This document shows positions 27,627 through 35,880 of a DNA stretch of 64,000 nt, piece by piece. Position 1 is the first letter of the stretch. The number at the start of each line of letters is the position of its first letter. A model generated the notes under the pieces. The model worked only from the letters and a program-made list of their open reading frames with translations. It searched no databases and was not told the origin of the DNA. The translations under genes were made by a program, and so were the position numbers. Source of the DNA: an uncultured Lachnospiraceae bacterium (lineage in GTDB: Bacteria > Bacillota > Clostridia > Lachnospirales > Lachnospiraceae); the NCBI GenBank assembly GCA_900554415.1, contig USGU01000011.1, positions 1-64,000 of the forward strand. Direction: 5' to 3'.

Positions 27627-28610
27627 TTAACAAAAGCTTTTCATTTGCTTAATAATTTCTTCTGCGAGTTCTTCAGCCGGCATCGGCTCCTGCTCCGGGT
27701 AATTGCAAAAATACTTCGGATATGGACTATGCTTCAATCCCTCCAGAAGAATAATATCCGCTTCTGGAAACGCCCGCATTAAATCCCGTTCATTGGCTTC
27801 TTCTGTTTCCTTGATAATCATCATACGTTTTGAAGAAAATACAGCTGTTCCATATGCCCCGGCTTTCTGGTGTCTGTAGCTGTCTGTCCCTGGTACATCA
27901 CTTTCAAAATCATGTCCGTCATGCTTAATCACAGCCACTTTATAGCCTTTTTGTGTCAGAACAGGAATCAGCTTTGTAATTAGTGTGGTCTTTCCACTGT
28001 TTTTATATCCGCTGATTGCGAAAATAAATGGTTTTTTTTCTGCATTCTTCAATTTTTGATAGTCTTCCACTGTATTGATATTTTCTGCCACAGCTGTTTC
28101 CCCCAAATCCACAACCTGATATTCATTTTCCTTTATAAAATTCATCATTCTATAATCTTTTTTCTCAATTGCTTTCTCAATTTCCGGAAGTACAGTTCTC
28201 GGATAAATGCCAAAGAGTGGATGAAGCCTTCCATTTGTTCTCACAACCGTTATTTTATGTTGCTTGCTATACATTTTTGTTACCCTTTGTACTGCTTCCC
28301 CTGTCACCATCGGCATATCACACGCCACCACAAACAAAGCATCTGCATCGCAGGATTTCATCCCGGAATAAATACCTCCCATAGGTCCAATCGCAGCGTA
28401 TTCATCCACAATCACTGGCAGATGAAGTTCCTGATAAGGTGATTCTGCTTCCACTGAAATGTACGTGACAGCAAATTCTTCAAACGCCTGCAAAATACGT
28501 TCGCAAAATGTAGCACCTTCATATTCTAAAAATATTTTCTTATGTCCATTCATCCGCCGGTTCTTTCCTCCCGCAAGGATATAACCGCAAATTTCCTGTC
28601 GTTCTTTCAT
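27627..28610 (-). CDS. MobA-MobB fusion: molybdenum cofactor guanylyltransferase / MoCo GTP-binding protein
   Basis: 327 residues. The first half (1-190) is MobA-like: LAGGKNRRMNGHKK nucleotide-binding motif and VVACDMPMV. It would attach GMP to molybdopterin. The second half (about 195-327) is MobB-like: Walker A SGYKNSGKTTLITKL, AVIKHDGHDFE and DIILLEGLKHSPYPK. Fused MobA-MobB proteins are known in Firmicutes. No other molybdenum cofactor gene is in this window. The gene begins about 100 bp after pckA and a terminator. Confidence 0.88.
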   Translation of the reverse strand: MKERQEICGYILAGGKNRRMNGHKKIFLEYEGATFCERILQAFEEFAVTYISVEAESPYQELHLPVIVDEYAAIGPMGGIYSGMKSCDADALFVVACDMPMVTGEAVQRVTKMYSKQHKITVVRTNGRLHPLFGIYPRTVLPEIEKAIEKKDYRMMNFIKENEYQVVDLGETAVAENINTVEDYQKLKNAEKKPFIFAISGYKNSGKTTLITKLIPVLTQKGYKVAVIKHDGHDFESDVPGTDSYRHQKAGAYGTAVFSSKRMMIIKETEEANERDLMRAFPEADIILLEGLKHSPYPKYFCNYPEQEPMPAEELAEEIIKQMKSFC

Positions 28611-28666
28611 CTATATTCCTCACTTCATCCTTTGTCGCCAGATTTCCAGATAACCCTAATACCTTG

Positions 28667-28694
28667 AAAGGCTGCCGGTTTCGTCCGACAGCCC
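28667..28694 (-). terminator. Terminator of pckA
   Basis: Minus strand GGCTGTCGG-ACGAA-ACCGGCAGCC, then TTTCAAGG. It lies 18 bp after the pckA stop. The T-run is short. Confidence 0.7.
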
Positions 28695-28711
28695 ATATTC
28701 TACATACCTTT

Positions 28712-30409
28712 TTATGCAAGTTCAAAAACTAATTTTTTCAATGCATCAACTGCTTCTTCCGGAAGCTTATCGTATCCACCTTTTTCCACTGCAAATGCTT
28801 CTACTTCATTTACACGGTCCTGCATACGTGCTTTCAACTGACTCTTGTATTCCACATCATTAAGGTCTGGAACAAATCCTTCCCATTCCATGATTTCAAT
28901 ATCAGAAAATGGTCCCCACTGTTTAAACTCTGCACGCTTTTCTACAATGGCTTCCAAGATACCGAGTGTATCTGCAGGTTTTACTTTCTTGCCCATGAAA
29001 TCTCCTGTATTTACAATGTAACAGTCAACATTCTTTTCTTCTACCAGTTTTTTAAACTTTTCGTAGTCATTTACAAGCGGATATGTTCTAAATGGGTTGG
29101 CATATGGAACAACTACCAGCTTGTTCGGGTCTACTCCTGGTGCGAGGCGTTCTGCAGAAGAACGTTTCGTTGCAAGTGTTGCTCCCATAACAGATGCAAG
29201 TGCTGCTCCTTTCAGTCTTACAACCGGTGGAATTGTTGGATCTTTCATAATCCAGAAAATAGCATTTACCGGAGCGTCAATCTTGTCCACGCGGTTTGGT
29301 GACCACAATTTAGATTTAATTGCACGTCCATTTCCATTACGGATATCTTCTGTCACTAACTGAATCTTTCCATCTTCATCTAAAGTAGCCGAACAGTTCT
29401 GGGCAGTCAGAAGATATTTATTATCCGGACATCCTGTCGGATAGTCTGCCGTCTTATCAAAATATGTCGGTTCAATCGCAATGGAAGCACAAGTATCTGT
29501 ATTGATAATAAATGCATCATCGTGAAGTACCTTGATTTCATATTTTCCACCGTGCTTTGCATGTGTAAGTGTAGACTTTCCTGAACCGGAAAGGCCATAA
29601 ACAGATGCAACAAACTTAGAGCCATCTGCAAGTGTATATTCTTTTTGTCCACCATGGCAGGAAGCATAACCGTTACGGTTTGCAATCGCCCATACCATAG
29701 TAAGTGTTCCTTTTTTATGCTCTCCAAAGTATCTCATACCAAGGATACATGCACAGTTTGTTTCTGTATTGAAATAACATAATGTCCTCTTAGCAGGGTC
29801 ACTTAAACAGTCAAAGCTTACACCGGCTGCCTCTTCCGGAACCCACTGTGGGTCAGAGAAAATATAAATGTCTGCTTCTTTTCCGTCCCCAACCGGCTGA
29901 GAGTTCTTGTACATTTTCACATATTCATCTGACATATACTGGAAGTTGAGCATCCAGTTATACATAATGTTTTCTTCCCCTTCTGGAATAAGAAGATGGC
30001 ATTTTACCATAAATTCCGGGTCAAGTCCTGCGTAAACAGTTGCATGATACATGGTTTTCCAACGTGACTTATAAACTGCATCCATGGTTACTTTATCCAG
30101 TGCATCACAGTCTACTCCCGGTTCTCCTGCAATACGTCTTGCTGTTGCATAACGTCCTGTAATCGCTCCATCATTAAATAAGAGAACTTTCGCATCCCTG
30201 TCAAGACCAAATTCCTCTCCTCTGTACACTGGCATATCTGTCACAATTGTTCCAGGTGAGTTTTTAGCTAACTCATAGGCTTCTTTTAATGTCTCAATTT
30301 TAACTACATTATTCCCGTAAAAAGCAGCTTCAATGATTGCTCTTGTTTTAGAAAAACCAGTCTTTCCCTTCCCGATTTCTGAAATTGGATAATATGCTTT
30401 TGTTGACAT
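28712..30409 (-). CDS. pckA: Phosphoenolpyruvate carboxykinase (ATP)
   Basis: 565 residues, slightly longer than typical (about 530). It interconverts oxaloacetate and PEP; in gut anaerobes it often runs toward oxaloacetate, fixing CO2. The P-loop GLSGSGKSTLTHAKHGG and the metal/ATP segment VLHDDAFIINTDT are clear. Further conserved blocks are MGATLATKRSSAERL and VPYANPFRTYPL. ATG at 30409 has AGGAGGAAG upstream. The product is a somewhat divergent PckA, but the active-site motifs support ATP dependence. Confidence 0.93.
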   Translation of the reverse strand: MSTKAYYPISEIGKGKTGFSKTRAIIEAAFYGNNVVKIETLKEAYELAKNSPGTIVTDMPVYRGEEFGLDRDAKVLLFNDGAITGRYATARRIAGEPGVDCDALDKVTMDAVYKSRWKTMYHATVYAGLDPEFMVKCHLLIPEGEENIMYNWMLNFQYMSDEYVKMYKNSQPVGDGKEADIYIFSDPQWVPEEAAGVSFDCLSDPAKRTLCYFNTETNCACILGMRYFGEHKKGTLTMVWAIANRNGYASCHGGQKEYTLADGSKFVASVYGLSGSGKSTLTHAKHGGKYEIKVLHDDAFIINTDTCASIAIEPTYFDKTADYPTGCPDNKYLLTAQNCSATLDEDGKIQLVTEDIRNGNGRAIKSKLWSPNRVDKIDAPVNAIFWIMKDPTIPPVVRLKGAALASVMGATLATKRSSAERLAPGVDPNKLVVVPYANPFRTYPLVNDYEKFKKLVEEKNVDCYIVNTGDFMGKKVKPADTLGILEAIVEKRAEFKQWGPFSDIEIMEWEGFVPDLNDVEYKSQLKARMQDRVNEVEAFAVEKGGYDKLPEEAVDALKKLVFELA

Positions 30410-30442
30410 TATCTCTTCCTCCTATATTTTCACTCTTCGTAC

Positions 30443-30471
30443 ATTATCGCATTTTCCACAGATAAAGTCAA
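30443..30471 (-). promoter_or_regulatory. pckA promoter
   Basis: Minus strand -35 TTGACT (30466-30471), 17-bp spacer, -10 GATAAT (30443-30448), between thrC and pckA. I saw no terminator after thrC, so readthrough is also possible. Confidence 0.7.
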
Positions 30472-30496
30472 TATTGTTAAGCTTTTACTGGCATTA

Positions 30497-31987
30497 TTAC
30501 TGAATTTGAAGAATCATTTTCACTGTATCTTCCATTTTATCTACATCACATTCTGTGTTATGTAAAATCTGTGCATTCCGAATTTCTTCAATGGCTTTCG
30601 GAATAGACATGCCCGATACCTTCTGCAATTCATCAATTAACGGGAATTCTTCCAGTTTATTATATTTCTCATCAATGGCTGTCATAACACTACGTGCAAA
30701 TTTATATGGACTTGCTGTAGATGCAATCACAGTCTTATGTTCATCTTTGCTCTCTTTTCTATAAGCCTGATAAACGGTTGCCGCAACTGCTGTATGAGTA
30801 TCCATTACATATCCGGTTTCTTTGTAAATATCATGAATAGTCTGTTTTACTTCATCCTCTGTAGCATATCCACCTACAAACTCCTTCAATTGCGCTTTCA
30901 TATCATCGCTAATCGTATAAATACCCTTTTCTTTTAGTTCACTCATCAATTCCTGGGTTTTCTTATCATCCTCACCGGCCAGCAAATAGATAAGGCGTTC
31001 CAGATTGCTGGAAATCAGAATATCCATAGACGGCGAAGTTGTGAGAATAAATTCACGGTTCTTATCGTAAGTTCCTGTGCGGAAGAAATCATAAAGTACT
31101 TTATTTTCGTTGGAAGCACAGATTAATTTTGCAATCGGAAGCCCCATATTCTTTGCGTAAAACGCAGCCAGAATATTTCCAAAATTCCCGGTCGGAACTA
31201 CTACATTCATCTCTTCTCCTTCTGCAATTTCCCCATTCTGCAATAATTTTGCATAGGCATATACATAATACACAACCTGCGGAATCAGTCTTCCGATATT
31301 GATAGAGTTTGCAGAAGAAAACTGATATCCAGCCTCTCCCAATTCTTTTGCCAGTTCCTTATCCTCAAACATGGCCTTCACACCGCTCTGTGCATTATCA
31401 AAATTACCATGGACAGCGACTACGGATGTGTTGACCCCTTTCTGGGTTACCATCTGAAGTTCCTGCACTTTGCTGACACCATTCTTTGGATAGAATACGA
31501 TAATCTTAACTCCTTCCACATCAGCAAATCCGGCAAGTGCAGCCTTCCCTGTATCTCCTGATGTAGCGGTCAGAATCACAATGTCATTTTTCACTCCATT
31601 CTTCTTTGCAGAAGTGGTAAGTAAATGCGGAAGAATAGAAAGTGCCATATCCTTAAACGCAATTGTCGCACCATGATATAATTCCAGATAATACGCATCT
31701 TCCACTTTAGAAAGAGGCGCAATTACTTCCGTATCAAACTTACTGTCATACGCTTTTTCAATACAGTTTTTCAGCTCTTCTTCTGTAAAGTCAGTAAAGA
31801 ACTCCTTCATTACGGTGTAGGCTGTTTCCTGATAGTTCATTTCCTTTAGTTCCTGCAAAGATACAGGAAGTTTTGGAATCTGCGATGGTACAAACAGACC
31901 ACCGTCCTCTGCAAGCCCCTTTAAAATTGCCTGAGAAGCAGTTACTTTTGTATTTGAATTACGTGTACTCTTATAAAATAAATCCAT
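30497..31987 (-). CDS. thrC: Threonine synthase
   Basis: 496 residues, the long (E. coli/yeast-like) form. It converts O-phosphohomoserine to threonine using PLP. The N-terminus has STRNSNTKVTASQAILKGLAEDGGLFVP, the PLP lysine is in GATIAFKDMALS near residue 110, and the phosphate loop region is VVPTGNFGNILAAFYAKNMG. It lies 20 bp downstream of leuD and is probably cotranscribed with leuCD, which puts branched-chain and threonine synthesis together. Confidence 0.95.
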   Translation of the reverse strand: MDLFYKSTRNSNTKVTASQAILKGLAEDGGLFVPSQIPKLPVSLQELKEMNYQETAYTVMKEFFTDFTEEELKNCIEKAYDSKFDTEVIAPLSKVEDAYYLELYHGATIAFKDMALSILPHLLTTSAKKNGVKNDIVILTATSGDTGKAALAGFADVEGVKIIVFYPKNGVSKVQELQMVTQKGVNTSVVAVHGNFDNAQSGVKAMFEDKELAKELGEAGYQFSSANSINIGRLIPQVVYYVYAYAKLLQNGEIAEGEEMNVVVPTGNFGNILAAFYAKNMGLPIAKLICASNENKVLYDFFRTGTYDKNREFILTTSPSMDILISSNLERLIYLLAGEDDKKTQELMSELKEKGIYTISDDMKAQLKEFVGGYATEDEVKQTIHDIYKETGYVMDTHTAVAATVYQAYRKESKDEHKTVIASTASPYKFARSVMTAIDEKYNKLEEFPLIDELQKVSGMSIPKAIEEIRNAQILHNTECDVDKMEDTVKMILQIQ

Positions 31988-32007
31988 ATTTCCTACTCCT
32001 CTATCTA

Positions 32008-32499
32008 TTATTTCTTCTTGCTGTTTGTATAATTTACCAGTCCACCTGCCGCAATCAATTTCTGCATGAATTCCGGGAAAGCCTGTCCCTGGAATTCTGT
32101 GCCCTTCGTGCGGTTATAAATCTTACCGGAATCAAAATCCACTTCTACTTCATCCCCTGCTTCAATACCTCTTGCTGCCTCTGGACATTCAATAATTGGA
32201 AGTCCAATGTTAATTGCATTTCTGTAGAAAATCCTTGCAAATGTCTCCGCAATGACACAGCTTACACCCGCCGTTTTAAGGCAAAGTGGTGCATGTTCTC
32301 TGGAAGAACCACATCCAAAGTTTTTATTTGCAACAATCAAATCACCTGGCTGTACTTTGTGTGCAAATTCCGGGTCAATATCTACCATCGCATGTGTTGC
32401 AAGCTCCTGTGCATCAAAAGAGTTCAGATATCTTGCCGGGATAATTACATCCGTATCCACATTGTCACCATATTTAAATACATGTCCCTTTGCTTTCAT
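32008..32499 (-). CDS. leuD: 3-isopropylmalate dehydratase small subunit
   Basis: 163 residues, the short archaeal/clostridial type. It carries the swivelling domain that completes the aconitase-like active site, with NFGCGSSREHAP and the N-terminal GDNVDTDVIIPARYL. Its ATG overlaps the leuC stop (TAATG), so the two are translationally coupled. It isomerises 2-isopropylmalate in leucine synthesis. Homologues of this size can also handle related substrates such as citramalate. Confidence 0.93.
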   Translation of the reverse strand: MKAKGHVFKYGDNVDTDVIIPARYLNSFDAQELATHAMVDIDPEFAHKVQPGDLIVANKNFGCGSSREHAPLCLKTAGVSCVIAETFARIFYRNAINIGLPIIECPEAARGIEAGDEVEVDFDSGKIYNRTKGTEFQGQAFPEFMQKLIAAGGLVNYTNSKKK

Positions 32500-33773
32500 T
32501 ATCTGTCACCTACTTTCTCAGGATTTGCAATATAACCTGCAATCGCACTTGCTGCTGCCACTTCTGGAGAAGCAAGGTAGATCAACGAATCTACATGTCC
32601 CATTCTTCCTACAAAGTTACGGTTAGTAGTAGAAACACATTTTTCTCCTGCTGCCATAACTCCCATATGTCCACCCATGCAAGGGCCACAGCTTGGTGTA
32701 TTTACTGAGCATCCCGCATCAATAAAGATATCAACAAGTCCTTCTTTAATACATTCCTTGTAAATCTTCTGAGTTGCCGGAACAACCATAACACGTACAT
32801 CCGGATGAACTGTACGTCCTTTCAGGATGGCTGCTGCCTTTCGCATATCCGAAATACGTCCATTTGTACAAGAGCCGATCACAACCTGGTCAATCTTAAT
32901 TGGTTCCATCTGCTCAATTTCATCAATGGTCTTGGCATTGCCCGGAAGGTGAGGGAACGCAACGGTTGGACGGACTGCAGAAAGGTCAATTTCGATTACC
33001 TCATCATACTTGGCATCTGCATCTGCTTCATAAATCTTATATTCTTTTACCGAATGTTCTTTCAAGTATGCTTCTGTCTGCTCATCCACCGGGAAGATTC
33101 CGTTCTTTGCTCCGGCCTCAATTGCCATATTTGCCATCGTAAAACGGTCATCCATTGTAAGATTTGCAATGCCGTCTCCTACAAATTCCATGGATTTATA
33201 GAGAGCTCCGTCTACACCAATCTTGCCGATAATATGTAAAATAATATCTTTTCCAGTTACATATGGTCCCGGCTTTCCAGTCAGTACGAATTTCATTGCA
33301 GATGGCACCTTAAACCAAAGTTCTCCGGTTGCCATACCCGTTGCAATATCTGTTGTTCCTACTCCGGTAGAAAATGCTCCCAAAGCTCCATAAGTACAGG
33401 TGTGTGAGTCTGCTCCGATAATACATTCTCCAGCGACAACCACTCCTGCTTCCGGAAGAATTGCATGTTCTACACCAGATTTTCCCTGTTCAAAATACCA
33501 CTTTAATCCCTGCTCTTTTGCAAATTCACGAATCGCCTTTGAATTTTCTGCTGATTTAATGTCTTTGTTCGGTGTAAAATGGTCTGGTACCAATACTACT
33601 TTATCTTTATCAAAAACGTGATCTGCCATCTGTCTGAAAATCGGCAGAGCCATAGGACCGGTAATGTCATTTGCCATTACTACATCCAGTTTCGCTTCAA
33701 TAAGCTGACCTTCTGTCACACAGTCCAGTCCGGCATGAGCTGCCAAAATCTTCTGCGTCATTGTCATTCCCAT
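32499..33773 (-). CDS. leuC: 3-isopropylmalate dehydratase large subunit
   Basis: 424 residues, the short type. The 4Fe-4S ligands are in GSCTNGR and SCGPCMGGHMG (two cysteines), and GADSHTCTYGALGAFSTGVG is the substrate-binding block. With leuD it forms the isomerase of leucine synthesis. ATG at 33773 has AGAGGAGG upstream. Only 28 bp separate it from the secreted protein gene upstream, with no terminator between. Confidence 0.94.
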   Translation of the reverse strand: MGMTMTQKILAAHAGLDCVTEGQLIEAKLDVVMANDITGPMALPIFRQMADHVFDKDKVVLVPDHFTPNKDIKSAENSKAIREFAKEQGLKWYFEQGKSGVEHAILPEAGVVVAGECIIGADSHTCTYGALGAFSTGVGTTDIATGMATGELWFKVPSAMKFVLTGKPGPYVTGKDIILHIIGKIGVDGALYKSMEFVGDGIANLTMDDRFTMANMAIEAGAKNGIFPVDEQTEAYLKEHSVKEYKIYEADADAKYDEVIEIDLSAVRPTVAFPHLPGNAKTIDEIEQMEPIKIDQVVIGSCTNGRISDMRKAAAILKGRTVHPDVRVMVVPATQKIYKECIKEGLVDIFIDAGCSVNTPSCGPCMGGHMGVMAAGEKCVSTTNRNFVGRMGHVDSLIYLASPEVAAASAIAGYIANPEKVGDR

Positions 33774-33801
33774 GTTGCGTTCCTCCTCTAACTTTATATC
33801 A

Positions 33802-35766
33802 TTATTTTCTACGTGTCATTCTAACACATTTTAGAACAGTAACGCAAGAAAGAATCAAAGATATGATAAGAACTATCAATCCATTCGAATCTCCGGTCTT
33901 TACTGTACGGAAAACATTGGGAACTTGTGTCGGTTTTTCCTGCTCTTCTGGCGTTTCCGGTTTTTCCGGGATTTCCGGTTTCTCCGGTTCTTCTGGTATC
34001 TCTGGTTCCTCCGGTTCTTCTGGTTCCTCCGGTTCTTCCGGAGTCTTTTCGTTTGTTAAGGTTCCCAAATGTATCACCTGGTTATTCCTTTCTACTACTA
34101 CTTCAAAAGGCGGAATCAAGATATAGTCCTGATTTGCTTCGCATTCCAGTTCTTCAATCACGTATGTATCATAAGGGAGTTTTCCCTTTCCCGTTTCAGC
34201 CTCTCCTTCTCCAAACCAGATATCACTTTCTACTGTTTTTCCTTCTCCATTGACATCCGTCATAAGAATATGTGATTCCCCTGTGGTCTTGGAAGTAATG
34301 CAAAATGGGACCTGACTCAGACGCTTCTGACTGTCTCCTGCCACTTTTACAAGCTCCAGATTGCCACGAATTATCTGCTCCTCCACTGTCGCTTTAGCAA
34401 GTATCTGACCAGCTGTCACTTTTGTATCTTCCTTTTGGCTGGCACAAATCACAAATACATCTGGATTAAGCAGATACCCCTCCGGTGCCTTTTCTTCCTG
34501 GATGGTAATTGTTCCCAGAGGAAGTATTACCTCTTCCCCCTCCAGATAAAGTGCATCCCCTTCTGTCAGATATTCGCTTCTCCATTGAATCTTTCCCTCT
34601 TCATCTGTCTGGAAATGCCACTGGCGCAATGGTTCTGCTCCCTGTTCTTTTGGGTCCGTTTCTAACAATACGTCATAAAATTGTACGAAAAACTCTGCCC
34701 CTGCAAAAGTCGCATTTCCCTGTGCCTTCGGAAGCCCGGTTTCTGCATCAAGCTTCTCCAGAAGCAGTTCTGTCTTCCACTTTTCTGCCGCATCACTGCA
34801 CTCATAAACAACCGTTTCCCCTGACTTCACTGTTACCACATCGGTTTCTGTGTTCAGCACATACCCCTCTGGTGCTTTTGTTTCTCTAATGTCATAAGTT
34901 CCAGCCGGAAGATTATTGGCCTTCCCATAACCATTTTCATCTGTGACAATCACTGTAACCGCTTCTGTTGTTCCATGTCGGAATACGGTATATTCTGCTC
35001 CTTTTAAGGTGTAAAGACGGTTTCCGGAAGTAATCTCTGCGTCAGATTCCAGCCCTTTCTTACGCACCTCAAGATTTCCATTATGGGTATTCTTAAATAA
35101 ATATACCGTAGATTCACATTTCCCCATGAGTTCTGTAATCGCATTGATCCGTCCTGCTCCAATCGAAGAATGCCAGAACCGATTATCTGTCGGGGAGTCT
35201 CCCCAGAAAAATCCGATATGGCAGTCTGCCCCTTCTATATCCCAGGAAACCGGGTCAAAAAAGATAACATCTCCTTTCTGGGCATACCCACTGGCAAGCA
35301 GCTCACTGATGGTCTGGAAATGATAAGATTCCACTGCATTTTTCTGCATCCACTTAAACCAGTTATAGGCATTGGCTTCTCCTCCTGAATATCCAAAGGA
35401 TGCAATTTCCGACAAATCTGCACCACATTTTCGAAGTACGGATGCTACAAATCCAGTACAATTCATGCCACCATTTCCCGGATACTGTCCATTCGGGCGC
35501 AGACAATTTTCCGGAGTAAGCGGCCATCCGTTATATGGAGTTCCCAGATAATAATCATCGTATTCATGCGCACGAAGTTCTGCAAGAACTGCTCCTGGCT
35601 CCACACCTAATCTCTGGTCCAGTTTCACATACCCACTGTTCATTGTTACAAAGTTCTGATTCTCTGCCGATTCGGCAAACACTATGTTGCTTCTGGATAA
35701 AAAGAGCAACATAAGAATGACAGCACTCATAAAAATAGCTGTCCATTTCTTTGAAAATAATTTCAT
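33802..35766 (-). CDS. Secreted NlpC/P60-like protein with three SpaA/Cna-B domains and a cell-wall-type C-terminus
   Basis: 654 residues from ATG 35766 (GGAG nine bases upstream). The longer frame to 35838 starts upstream of the promoter. Order: signal peptide (about 1-32); NlpC/P60- or CHAP-like domain with Cys in GGMNCTGFVASVLRKC and His in DCHIGFFWG; three SpaA-type prealbumin-like domains with isopeptide-type glutamates in RETKAPEGYVLN and QEEKAPEGYLLN; a Pro/Glu repeat stretch (about 580-620); then TVKTGDSNG, a hydrophobic helix and a basic tail. The tail resembles a sortase signal, although no LPxTG is present. It may cleave cell-wall peptides or act as an adhesin. Partners are unknown. 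Confidence 0.8.
   Translation of the reverse strand: MKLFSKKWTAIFMSAVILMLLFLSRSNIVFAESAENQNFVTMNSGYVKLDQRLGVEPGAVLAELRAHEYDDYYLGTPYNGWPLTPENCLRPNGQYPGNGGMNCTGFVASVLRKCGADLSEIASFGYSGGEANAYNWFKWMQKNAVESYHFQTISELLASGYAQKGDVIFFDPVSWDIEGADCHIGFFWGDSPTDNRFWHSSIGAGRINAITELMGKCESTVYLFKNTHNGNLEVRKKGLESDAEITSGNRLYTLKGAEYTVFRHGTTEAVTVIVTDENGYGKANNLPAGTYDIRETKAPEGYVLNTETDVVTVKSGETVVYECSDAAEKWKTELLLEKLDAETGLPKAQGNATFAGAEFFVQFYDVLLETDPKEQGAEPLRQWHFQTDEEGKIQWRSEYLTEGDALYLEGEEVILPLGTITIQEEKAPEGYLLNPDVFVICASQKEDTKVTAGQILAKATVEEQIIRGNLELVKVAGDSQKRLSQVPFCITSKTTGESHILMTDVNGEGKTVESDIWFGEGEAETGKGKLPYDTYVIEELECEANQDYILIPPFEVVVERNNQVIHLGTLTNEKTPEEPEEPEEPEEPEIPEEPEKPEIPEKPETPEEQEKPTQVPNVFRTVKTGDSNGLIVLIISLILSCVTVLKCVRMTRRK
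33940..34047. repeat. Pro-Glu coding repeat in the secreted protein
   Basis: Tandem 9-bp-type units (forward strand TTCTGGTTCCTCCGG and variants) encode repeated P-E-E / P-E-I-P / P-E-K-P. The stretch is a likely wall-spanning spacer, and its copy number could vary between strains. Confidence 0.75.
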
Positions 35767-35802
35767 ATGCATTCTCTCCATTTCCGGAAAGAAAACATAA
35801 AA

Positions 35803-35838
35803 AGACGAGTAACCATATCTTAAGATATGGCTACTCAA
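35803..35838 (-). terminator. Hairpin after feoB, also overlapping a promoter
   Basis: Perfect 18-bp palindrome CCATATCTTAAGATATGG, extended with one mismatch to GAGTA/TACTC (35807-35836). It is followed on the minus strand by GTCTTTTTATG. It fits a feoB terminator, but its centre is also the -10 of the next promoter. Confidence 0.7.
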
Positions 35839-35845
35839 ATGTCAA
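35817..35845 (-). promoter_or_regulatory. Promoter of the secreted SpaA protein gene
   Basis: Minus strand -35 TTGACA (35840-35845), 17-bp spacer, -10 TAAGAT (35817-35822). The -10 sits in the centre of the palindrome at 35807-35836, which could thus be an operator as well as a terminator. Confidence 0.6.
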
Positions 35846-35880
35846 TCCTGTATTCGCAAAAAAATTTATCCCAATGTCAT

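Noticed and set aside
31873..32535. Long plus-strand frame opposite thrC and leuD
   Set aside because: Antisense to strongly supported genes; Cys/Ile/Phe-rich composition typical of shadow frames.
33940..34047. CRISPR or intergenic satellite
   Set aside because: It is in frame within a protein and encodes a regular Pro-Glu spacer.
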